Below, one piece after another: positions 54,801 to 57,093 of a stretch of DNA of 64,000 bases. The first letter of the stretch is position 1. Each line of letters opens with the position of its first letter. The notes beneath the pieces were generated by a model. That model searched no databases, was not told the origin of the DNA, and worked only from the letters and a program-made list of their open reading frames with translations. The position numbers and the translations under genes were made by a program. Source of the stretch: Aricia agestis (Eukaryota > Arthropoda > Insecta > Lepidoptera > Lycaenidae); NCBI RefSeq assembly GCF_905147365.1, contig NC_056428.1, positions 36,437,001-36,501,000 of the forward strand, written 5' to 3'.

Positions 54801-57093
54801 ATAGGCTATGATAGATTAGATTTTAGAACAATCGATTGCGAAAATGTAGATGGGCCAAAACGAGACAAGGCCTTTGCATCTGTTGTGGATGATTTATACA
54901 GTAAAGCGAAGTAACCACTCTTCAAATACTGTAGTGCCTGGGACTTGTCCCAGGCACTACAGTATTTGAAGAGTGGTTAAAATCTTGATTTTAAATAGCA
55001 TTCTCGCAACATAGTCTGCCTGGTCAAGAGGAATGAGCAGGTCAATACGTCTGGGACCAACTATGTGCGGGTTTCCACGCGATGTTTTCCTTCACCGTAC
55101 GAGCGTCTGTATTATGTACTTGAGATCTGAAATGTCTTACGGCCGTTCCCAATATTTGATCTATCTCTGGTTTTGCCCTACTAGAGATAGGAATAGCTCA
55201 CAATTGACATAAAATATATGGCTCTAATGTCTAATGTGAGCTATTCCTATCTCTAGTAGGGCAAAACCAGAGATAGATCAAATATTGGGAACGGCCGTTA
55301 TTGGTACACGCCTTCACTCCGGATCAAACCGGCACCCTTTTGAGTACGAACCAAAAGTCACGGACGGGCCAAAACGTCAATTTTAATTATTATTTATATT
55401 ATTTATTTTGATATCTAGATCGTAAAATTGCTCAATAAAATATATTTTTGCTTCTTAACTTCTACAACTTATAAATGCCTGAGTTGACTCTTTTTACGTT
55501 ATGGAAACATAGAATATTTTTTTCTGATTTTATAGGGATTCTGCGATAGTTTGATCGCTATTTTCGTAGTAATTTGGTGCAGCAAAAAGCAAATAATATG
55601 TTCAGGGCCCCCGTAAGGGCTACTGGCGCCTGTGTGGAAAAATAGGATTTTGGCGTCCCTTTACGCAAATTTTTTGGGACCTTAATTTTGGCGCCCCTAA
55701 AGATGGCAATTTGGCGCCCCTAGAGGATGGCGCCCGTGTGCATTGCACACATTGCACATATTATGGTAGTGGGGGCCCTGAATATGTATCACGCCACAGC
55801 AACAATGTTTGCATGCATTACGCGCGAGTTAAAGCGACGTACGCACATGTTGACATGTGAACAATATTATTATAGGATTAATTGAGATGTGTAGTTTTTT
55901 GAAGCAAAAACATCTCTGAGGGTTTTTTAGGGACTAAACTGGCGATACTTAAGACAAAAGAATATAGATTACGAATGGATTCTTAACTTATTTTAGGGTT
56001 TCACTAGACTGAAGAACCACTGTCTCAACATAAAAATTTACAACAAAAATCGTCAGTAGTTACTGAAAGGCGTAAATCCAAAAATTATTAATTTCCGTTT
56101 AGCTTTAGAGATGGGTAGAGACTAGAGACTACAGATGCATAAAAAGATAATATAATAGGTATTATCTTCTCATTGTTAAAATTCTACCGTACATTAGGTA
56201 GAATCTTAACAATGAGAAGATAATATACGCCGGGTTCACGTGTTTTGATAAGGCTCCTTACATTACTTAAACTTATGCTTAAATACAAAGTTTAGGTCAG
56301 GAATGCTGGCCTTGTAAAGTATTTTAAGATATGCTTCAAAGATATATTTTAATGATAAAAACTTAAGCATCTACCTAATATGTATATTATTACTCTTAAA
56401 GTAGAAGATCTCGAAGATTGTGACTAAGATTTTGAAATTGGCCATAGATAAAAATAAGTCAGAGCATCTTATAAAAAGAATTGGTGTGTCATTGTATGTG
56501 GCTGCAAGTGTGTTTCATACCTTCATGGTGAGATTGGCTTCCCTCCTTATAATGCTGACGTGATGCCATTTCGTGTCGTTGAGGTAGGCGCCTTTGGGGG
56601 AAGAGAGCTCACTCTCGCCAGCACCCAAGTTGATGTGGAGTATCAGCCTGCCGCTCTCCAAGCGAATCTACGAGCACGCGAGCATCTTAGTAGCCATCGA
56701 GCCAAAAATACGAAAACCATACTTTCGATTCAATTTGTAAACAACACTATAGGTACTTACCATACAGTAATCTATTTTTCCCGCAGCGAGCAGCAAAAGG
56801 GCATCAGAGAGGTGAGTACGGAAACGAAAACTTATATCCGTCACTCCTTTTGCCTCCTGAAGAGGGTACGAGATGTAACTTGCACCGTAGAAAGATGCTA
56901 AAAATAAACAACACTTCTATACTCCTTGTCCAACTTATAGGAGCTTCCGACAAAGCTTTCCCTTGACAAACTACTCATAATACTACTATTTATAAAACCT
57001 ATGAGGTTATGAGAGTATAAATAAATTTATTTATTTACCTTTATCGTAAGCGAGTCCGCACGAAACAAGACATAAAAGTAAAATAAGTTCCAT
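19149..57093 (-). CDS. kon: kon-tiki/perdido (CSPG4/NG2) homologue, 5' part, four exons
   Basis: Coding exons on the minus strand are 57093-57039, 56897-56761, 56667-56521 and 19292-19149. They join in frame (phases 1, 0, 0) to 161 residues. Residues 1 to about 15 are a signal peptide (MELILLLCLVSCGLA). From residue 19 the chain reads ASFYGASYISYPLQ, then LLLLAAG, SGRL and FRGCMED. This matches the order of motifs at the mature N-terminus and first laminin G domain of CSPG4/NG2 and its fly homologue kon-tiki, a large single-pass surface proteoglycan needed for muscle-tendon attachment and glial responses. The start is the first in-frame ATG after an upstream stop. All introns are GT-AG; intron 3 spans 56520-19293. 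The second LamG domain, CSPG repeats and membrane segment lie outside the window. Neurexin and axotactin are alternatives, but the N-terminal motif order favours CSPG4. Confidence 0.85.
19293..20402. other. kon intron 3, left end; no repeat recognised
   Basis: AT-rich intronic sequence upstream (in transcript sense) of kon exon 4. No conserved block could be identified by eye. Confidence 0.5.
20403..21535 (+). mobile_element. Mariner element 2, chimeric with two 3' ends
   Basis: The left terminus TTAGGTTGGGGAAAAAG continues into the reverse complement of a mariner 3' half (to about 20753). The middle and right parts read left to right as an ordinary transposase and 3' end, closing with ACTTTTCCCCAACCTAA. 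The two 3' halves differ by their own deletions, so they are separate copies brought together. TA flanks the element. A further terminal repeat follows at 21538-21569. Confidence 0.8.
20754..21330 (+). pseudogene. Mariner transposase pseudogene, plus strand
   Basis: The open part includes YDLAKELGIDLKTVLAHLKK, YTKKVDIWVPHELTERN, the first Asp in LITGDKK and VMLCVWWDWK. The frame stops near 21161 and resumes in another frame with the FHHDNA motif near 21220. The N-terminal DNA-binding third is absent. It is closely related to the pseudogene at 338-1165. Confidence 0.85.
21538..21569. repeat. Extra mariner terminal repeat
   Basis: AATGCGAAAAGATTTTTTCC and the bases after it duplicate a mariner end directly after the end of element 2. 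It resembles the 5' end of element 1 (1362-1396). It may be the true outer end of the left-hand partner in the chimera. Confidence 0.7.
23004..23460. mobile_element. MITE of ~450 bp, copy 3
   Basis: The inverted ends TTAAAGTGACGCCGCGTTAA and TTATCAAGGCGTCGCCTTTA enclose a body colinear with 7777-8224. It is the best-preserved of the three copies. Confidence 0.8.
23605..23974. mobile_element. hAT-type MITE, 370 bp, perfect 8-bp duplication
   Basis: The inverted ends TAGACATCGGATTATATGCA and TGCATAAAATCCGATGTCTA are flanked on both sides by ATAATAAC, an exact 8-bp target duplication. The interior carries repeated GTGCATATTTCGG-like words and ATGCATATTTGCATGC palindromes. It has no transposase. 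Confidence 0.8.
25101..25193. mobile_element. Small MITE of the AGGCCACAA family, TTA duplication
   Basis: GGGCCAGGCCACAACA pairs with TGTTGTGGCCTGC. TTA precedes it (25098-25100) and follows it (25194-25196). The second TTA also serves as the left flank of the next element. It is related to 7060-7168. Confidence 0.7.
25243..25370. mobile_element. MITE, 128 bp, nested, TTA duplication
   Basis: GGGCCTGTTTCACCACT and AGTGGTGAAACAGGCCC are perfect inverted ends. TTA lies at 25240-25242 and 25371-25373. It sits inside the left arm of the MITE at 25197-26436 and is therefore younger. Confidence 0.85.
25396..26322 (+). mobile_element. RTE-like non-LTR repeat copy
   Basis: It starts AGATGTCCCGCGCGGCTTCG, contains TCGGACCAGTAGTTCCTGAG and CCATTTTGAAAGTCGG, and ends TTTATAATATTAGTAGGAT. 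These are the 5' and 3' landmarks of an abundant lepidopteran non-LTR family. No reverse transcriptase frame survives. Confidence 0.65.
26970..27230. mobile_element. hAT-like MITE (CAGTGGTACTCAACC end)
   Basis: It begins CAGTGGTACTCAACCTTTTT and ends GCCGCATGTTGAGTTAGGTG, an imperfect inverted partner. Flanks CCATATAG and CCTTATAA agree at 6 of 8 positions, consistent with an old hAT insertion. CGGGCCGCA words occur near both ends. Confidence 0.55.
27269..27913. mobile_element. Unclassified 645-bp element, TATC duplication, ~150-bp arms
   Basis: The ends TGTCGCAGTCCACTGGTTA and TAACCAGTTGGCTGCGACA are inverted repeats that extend, with small gaps, to about 150 bp. They share CCGTTCAATCAAACA and CTAGCCCTTTGACTGAACAA. 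TATC flanks both sides (27265-27268, 27914-27917). A 97-codon frame on the minus strand (27633-27340, starting MTEIMEAHIITSESKFKQIF) spans one arm and part of the centre. I recognise no domain in it. Confidence 0.75.
28149..28808 (+). repeat. GGTTCCGTACC-bounded repeat, copy 4, with nested tail
   Basis: It begins AGGGTTCCGTACCCAAAGGG and ends TCCAACTTGCACTTGGCCGA. It is interrupted at about 28450-28668 by an RTE/SINE-like copy in reverse orientation (ACTAATATTATAAATGCGAA to GGCGCAACGGAGTTGCGG). The host copy resumes with GTACTTTAATAATAAATAA. Confidence 0.75.
28975..29215 (+). pseudogene. Degraded LINE ORF1-like fragment
   Basis: Short frames read NDKLRVLIIGLPESDGKK and, after stops, FPSHSGRPIVIRF. 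These resemble the RNA-recognition part of non-LTR ORF1 proteins (hydrophobic GLPES block and a late RPI-x-V-x-F motif). The segment is too broken to be sure. Confidence 0.3.
29216..30515 (+). repeat. RTE-like tails in tandem with a nested RTE-like copy
   Basis: CCTGAGATTAGCGCGTTCAA recurs at about 29462 and 29636 (period 174 bp), and again near 30447 (ending GCAC). A second RTE-like copy (29748-30383), from CTAGCTGTTGCCCGCGACTT to TTATAATATTAGTATAG, is inserted between. ATAGCCT occurs at both edges of the insertion, which fits a target duplication. Confidence 0.65.
31125..31270. repeat. Inverted repeat, ~60-bp imperfect arms
   Basis: GCTGAAAGACCAACAATTTT and CACTTTTGTATGGG pair with CCCATACAAAAGTG and TTCGTCTTTCAGAGCTGCTG around a short centre. 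It is a MITE-like hairpin; no clear duplication is visible. Confidence 0.6.
31283..31373. repeat. Perfect inverted repeat (26-bp arms) around an (AT)n run
   Basis: CATCAGAGGTTTCACCCGGA plus six bases returns exactly in reverse at 31348-31373. The 39-bp spacer is mostly AT dinucleotide repeat. The AT run can itself extrude as a hairpin. Confidence 0.85.
31901..32140. mobile_element. MITE with CGCAACCAC tandem array, left part
   Basis: After a TTA (31898-31900) it starts GGGCCAACCCACACGTACCA, continues with CACAACCACACGAC words, and contains a ~12-bp tandem array CGCAACCACRT (about 32056-32100). No matching right terminus follows directly. The other end type is seen at 34467. Open frames on both strands here are products of the array. 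Confidence 0.6.
32298..33518 (+). repeat. GGTTCCGTACC-bounded repeat, composite copy 5
   Basis: The 5' end at 32303 (AGGGTTCCGTACCCAAGGGG) is followed by a second 5' end of another subfamily at 32665 (AGGGTTCCGTACCTCAAAAG). The 3' end at 33473-33512 includes GAGTCCGACTCGCACTTGGC. Inside the second subfamily a ~310-bp segment is present twice (about 32750-33010 and 33060-33350): TCTTGAAATTTGGTACGAAG and TCTTGAAATTTGGCATGAAG. Confidence 0.7.
33956..34064 (+). repeat. GGTTCCGTACC-bounded repeat, copy 6, 3' end only
   Basis: AAGGGGGGCTCCCATACAAA, then CCCTTCGTGCGGGAGTCTGA and CGCACTTGGCCGA: only the terminal ~110 bp are present. Confidence 0.65.
34280..34467. mobile_element. MITE with CGCAACCAC tandem array, right part
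   Basis: The ~12-bp array (about 34285-34345) is followed by GTCGTGTGGTTGTGG and the terminus TACGTGTGGGTTGGC, the reverse complement of the left end at 31901. Either this is a second, 5'-truncated copy, or it is the right half of the element at 31901 split by about 2.1 kb of later insertions. Confidence 0.6.
34826..34860. repeat. Snap-back palindrome at the 5' break of the LTR element
   Basis: GCTCTTTGATAATCTT, a 3-nt turn (TGC), then its exact reverse complement. The right arm continues straight into the gag frame; the left arm looks copied from it. Confidence 0.85.
34845..35836 (+). pseudogene. gag-like polyprotein fragment
   Basis: About 330 codons remain open. Residues near the start repeat ALQESQDRKLG (33-nt tandem units). 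A coiled-coil segment of about 70 residues follows, then a capsid-like region with VPPYDGTTSWNAYRRQF and LEALPHMGNGFQDL, typical of insect Ty3/Gypsy gag. The frame ends inside the nucleic-acid-binding knuckle: the first C-x2-C (CYRC) is present, the rest lies in another frame. It therefore carries at least one frameshift plus the 5' loss. Confidence 0.75.
35990..36494 (+). pseudogene. pol remnant: integrase zinc-binding fragment
   Basis: The remnant starts with the linker upstream of integrase (MRKAQERDDDLRHI), has a stop near 36072, then continues KAYWEQWDSLILQDGLLYRK and the H2C2 motif (IHEGVSGSHLG ... CHRCITC). After GPQTRS it jumps to a short C-terminal tail ending in a stop. The DDE catalytic core is absent. 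The pattern is that of a Ty3/Gypsy pol after two internal deletions. Confidence 0.75.
36506..36979 (+). repeat. 3' LTR, 474 bp
   Basis: It begins TGTTACGGTATACGG and ends AGCACGTAACA, so the short inverted ends TGTTACG/CGTAACA are intact. A TATA-like CATAAATA (36698) is followed about 30 bp later by an initiator-like TCAGTT (36728). AATAAA (36915) is the likely polyadenylation signal. Imperfect repeats of GACCTAGTG fill 36800-36900. No second LTR is present in the window. Confidence 0.8.
36980..37410 (-). repeat. Two non-LTR repeat tails around the LTR insertion site
   Basis: 36990-37150 holds a repeat ending GCCGGGACAGCTAGTTTA. From 37150 a reversed RTE-like tail follows (AATATTATAAGGCGGAAGAG, TCAGGAACTACTGGTC, CGAGGAAGGC). 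Confidence 0.6.
37615..37679. repeat. GC-rich hairpin
   Basis: CCTACGCGACCAC pairs with GTGGTCGCGTAGG around 24 nt. The left side has an extra copy of CCTACGCGA. It is probably a small MITE fragment. Confidence 0.6.
37862..38090. repeat. GGTTCCGTACC-bounded repeat, copy 7, rearranged
   Basis: AGGGTTCCGTAAATAATTGG joins directly to GGCCAGTACGAGTCGGACTC and GGAGGGTTCCGTACC. A 5' fragment and a reversed 3' fragment of the family abut. Confidence 0.6.
38093..38352 (+). repeat. SINE-like repeat, copy 3, 3' truncated
   Basis: It begins GGGCATTTATACGTGGAGAG and runs through the pyrimidine tract to AGCTCTTCTGATGC, then stops before the GTGACCCGTTTGC end. Confidence 0.75.
38353..40491. other. kon intron 3; no repeat or gene recognised
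   Basis: A 2.1-kb stretch free of recognised elements. The largest frames (60-70 codons) are AT-driven. It is one of the longest apparently TE-free parts of the intron. Confidence 0.5.
40492..40700 (+). repeat. GGTTCCGTACC-bounded repeat, copy 8, 5' part
   Basis: TAGGGTTCCGTAGCCAAATG, GGAACCCTTATAGATTCG and CTGTCCGTATGTCACAGCC mark the 5' end of a subfamily related to the one at 32665. The short open frame at 40659 is incidental. Confidence 0.65.
41545..41715. repeat. GC-rich fragment of probable LINE 5' region
   Basis: The segment includes CTACCCCGGTAGCC with a run of about 13 C, GAGTTTCCCCAACGG and CGGCCCAGTGCGAGATGG. Base composition is unlike the surroundings and it resembles 5' regions of lepidopteran retroelements. 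Identity is uncertain. Confidence 0.35.
41765..42045 (+). repeat. SINE-like repeat, copy 4
   Basis: From GTGGGAGAGACATGCTTCGG to GCCCCCTTCTTTCATAAAAA. It lacks the CTCGACCGGAGAAATACCAC segment present in other copies. Confidence 0.8.
42118..42190. repeat. GGTTCCGTACC-bounded repeat, minimal hairpin copy
   Basis: GGAACCCTTATAGATT and ATAAGGGTTCC face each other within 70 bp, followed by GCCATTTGGCTACGG. Only the two ends remain. Confidence 0.55.
43205..43474. mobile_element. MITE, 270 bp, GTAAAA duplication
   Basis: CCATAAAGTTAATATACCTA and TAGGTATATTAACTTTATGG are perfect inverted ends (about 29 bp). GTAAAA lies on both sides (43199-43204, 43475-43480). The interior is AT-rich and non-coding. 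Confidence 0.8.
43765..44876. mobile_element. MITE-like element with GGCCGCCA ends, containing a nested MITE
   Basis: TAAGGCCGCCAAAATTGTCA at the left and TTGACAATTATGGCGGCCTT at the right are inverted repeats, preceded by TAA and followed by TTA. TTTGTGTTAC words recur inside. The MITE at 44478-44646 is nested within it. Confidence 0.6.
44478..44646. mobile_element. MITE, 169 bp, nested
   Basis: GGGCTCATCATCACAAATGA and TTCGTAATGATGAGCCC, extending to the CTTTTGTATGG words, form ~31-bp inverted ends. The duplication cannot be resolved. Confidence 0.7.
44868..45376 (+). CDS. Doubtful two-exon small protein gene inside kon intron 3
   Basis: A candidate exon 44868-44907 (MAALRQLIWKLLW, donor GGG/GTAAGT) and a candidate exon 45150-45376 (acceptor TTCTCGCAG/CAA) join in phase to an 88-residue basic frame that includes KPVIYTFRPRIEQVVRQTKR and ends in TAG. 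The intron would be 242 bp. I do not recognise the protein. Against it: the ATG and the first residues lie inside, or directly beside, the right terminal repeat of the element at 43765-44876, and a 75-codon frame can occur by chance. If real, it would be nested in and antisense to kon. Confidence 0.25.
45377..45789. other. No supportable gene
   Basis: AT-rich spacer. Frames of 60-80 codons run into the GACA microsatellite and are not supported. Confidence 0.5.
45790..46250 (+). repeat. GACA microsatellite and GC-rich repeat-like fragment
   Basis: A run of GACA/GACAGACT units (45808-45890) leads to GAAACTATAAG, as in the GGTTCCGTACC family. About 330 bp of GC-rich sequence follows (CACCCCGGGGGTATG, ACGACCGGCCGGTCTACC, GGCGCCGGGACTAGC). 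The latter has a 68-codon frame without recognisable motifs and may be part of a retroelement inserted there. Confidence 0.4.
47231..47297. repeat. Hairpin, 25-bp arms, CG-rich turn
   Basis: CTTAGATAAATGATTGGTCT and CGCGC pair with GCGCG and AGACCAATCATTCATCTAAG with one mismatch. The turn includes CGCGCGGTCGTAGC. TACAAT occurs close to both sides. Confidence 0.8.
47752..47916. mobile_element. MITE, 165 bp, TAA duplication
   Basis: GGCCGGCCTCACACAGCCGG and CCGGCTTTGTTAGGCCGGCC form inverted ends. TAA lies at 47749-47751 and 47917-47919. The arms extend through AATTCATATTATTAA-like sequence. Confidence 0.8.
48895..49025 (+). repeat. LINE-type 3' end with (ATT)n tail
   Basis: TTCTTAGTGTGTGCACAATAA and AGAATATTTAATA, then ATT units (about 49010-49027), resemble a retroposed 3' end with polyadenylation signal. 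Only the end is present. Confidence 0.45.
49450..49619 (-). mobile_element. tRNA-derived SINE
   Basis: On the minus strand the copy starts GACGACCTCTGTGGCTCAGT and carries an A box (TGGCTCAGTTGG, 49608-49597) and a B box (GGTTCGAATCC, 49564-49554) at tRNA-like spacing. An unrelated body follows. The acceptor stem cannot pair along its length, so this is a SINE head and not a working tRNA. A second copy lies in Spg7 intron 5. Confidence 0.75.
50048..50189. mobile_element. MITE ending in GTAC, 142 bp
   Basis: The ends GTAATATCAGAGCAGTTGAT and ATCAATTTCTTCGATGGTAC are inverted copies containing ATTCATAGRCA. It is related to 12744-12924. The SINE-like copy 5 begins right at its end. Confidence 0.6.
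50190..50447 (-). repeat. SINE-like repeat, copy 5
   Basis: From a T run and AGGGCGCAAACGAGCAAACG through the purine tract to GCGCAAGCGCTGTTTCACGC. It is 5'-truncated relative to copy 2. Confidence 0.8.
50690..51725 (+). repeat. RTE-like repeat with ~175-bp tandem tail units
   Basis: Two 5' landmarks (CTAGCTGTTGCCCGCGACTT at 50690 and GATGTTCCGCGCGGCTTCGC at about 50810) are followed by at least four tail units. CCTGAGATTAGCGCGTTCAA starts at about 51108, 51281, 51472 and 51640, so units are about 170-190 bp. Each unit holds ATAGCCTATAGCCT and GGGCTATCTAACA words. The end is TTATAATATTAGTATAGA. Confidence 0.75.
51726..51935 (+). repeat. Repeat with GAGCTTTGCTC hairpin, copy 3
   Basis: GATCGAGCTTTGCTCGG, ATTTCATGAAAATCGTTGGA and CAAGAATTGCTCGTTTAAAG match the copies at 2214-2940. 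It abuts the RTE-like tail. Confidence 0.65.
51936..52589. other. No supportable gene
   Basis: Unrecognised sequence. A GCGGTTTTGCTCGATAGTTT word near 52370 is echoed inversely near 52545 (TTTTGCTCGATCGAGCAAAA), suggesting an old inverted repeat. Confidence 0.4.
52590..52850 (-). repeat. RTE/SINE-like tail, reverse orientation
   Basis: It starts ACTAATATTCTAAATGCGAA, has a TCTG run, AAATTTGGTATGGAGATAGA and GAAAGGACATAGGATAC, and ends near GCGCGATAAACTAATTTTGG. A short insertion with CCTCCTCCTTTTTGG sits inside. Confidence 0.65.
53430..54010. repeat. Older repeat hosting a MITE, paired with 58320-58620
   Basis: GATATCGTATTTTGCATACT and GTTGGAGATTATCATT at the left and GACCGCTACCGCC at the right have counterparts at 58330-58530. 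The MITE at 53527-53801 is absent from that second copy. Confidence 0.5.
53527..53801. mobile_element. MITE with ACACACCATGCCGA ends
   Basis: ACACACCATGCCGATG and ATTTCGGCATGGTGTGT are inverted ends. GCCGAA/TTCGGC words recur about ten times inside. No clear target duplication is seen. A further GCCGAACTTCGGC palindrome lies just outside (53857). Confidence 0.6.
54011..54911. other. No supportable gene
   Basis: A 102-codon minus-strand frame (54786-54478) has a hydrophobic stretch (LSLLICVITPFVLYA) but no homology I recognise and no exon-like borders in keeping with kon. I treat it as chance. Confidence 0.45.
54912..54979. repeat. Perfect palindrome, 33-bp arms, 2-nt turn
   Basis: TAACCACTCTTCAAATACTG plus 13 bases, then TT, then the exact reverse complement. 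It has no TE-like flanks beyond TAA/TTA inside the arms. Confidence 0.9.
55140..55297. mobile_element. Hairpin MITE, 158 bp, identical 63-bp arms, TTA duplication
   Basis: CGGCCGTTCCCAATATTTGA begins a 63-bp arm (55140-55202) that is repeated exactly in reverse (55235-55297) around a 32-bp loop. TTA flanks both sides (55137-55139, 55298-55300). Identity of the arms points to a recent insertion or to gene conversion. It lies about 1.2 kb downstream of kon exon 3, within intron 3. Confidence 0.88.
55603..55780. mobile_element. hAT-type MITE, 178 bp, 8-bp duplication
   Basis: CAGGGCCCCCG and GTGGGGGCCCTG are the inverted ends. AATATGTT (55595-55602) and AATATGTA (55781-55788) agree at 7 of 8 positions. 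TTGGCGCCCCTA is repeated inside. Confidence 0.8.
56160..56225. repeat. Palindrome, 29-bp arms with one mismatch
   Basis: TATTATCTTCTCATTGTTAA is matched in reverse after an 8-nt turn. One mismatch lies within the arms (AAAATT against AAGATT). It lies about 300 bp downstream of kon exon 3 in intron 3. Confidence 0.85.
56521..56667 (-). CDS. kon: kon exon 3: middle of laminin G domain 1
   Basis: This exon is 147 nt (49 codons, phase 0 at both ends). The acceptor is CTCGTAG/ATT; its TAG is an in-frame stop, so the exon cannot extend further upstream. The donor is ATGAAG/GTATGA. It encodes IRLESGRLILHINLGAGE and YLNDTKWHHVSI. The SGRL, LG-x-GE and ND-x-x-WH-x-V motifs are typical of LamG folds. 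Intron 2 is 93 bp. Intron 3, downstream, is 37.2 kb. Confidence 0.85.
56761..56897 (-). CDS. kon: kon exon 2: start of laminin G domain 1
   Basis: This exon is 137 nt, with acceptor TTTTTAG/CAT and donor GTATG/GTAAGT. It completes split codon 19 as alanine and adds 45 residues, including FYGASYISYP, TDISFRFRTH and ALLLLAAG. The first beta-strands of CSPG4-type LamG domains carry this pattern. Intron 1, of 141 bp, separates it from exon 1. Confidence 0.85.
57039..57093 (-). CDS. kon: kon exon 1: signal peptide
   Basis: This short exon encodes 18 residues plus the first base of codon 19. The hydrophobic run LILLLCLVSCGLA is a typical cleavable signal peptide, with likely cleavage near Ala15. 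The donor reads AAAG/GTAAAT, so the intron is in phase 1. An in-frame TAA lies upstream in the presumed 5' UTR and no other in-frame ATG intervenes. The transcription start cannot be placed. Confidence 0.8.
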
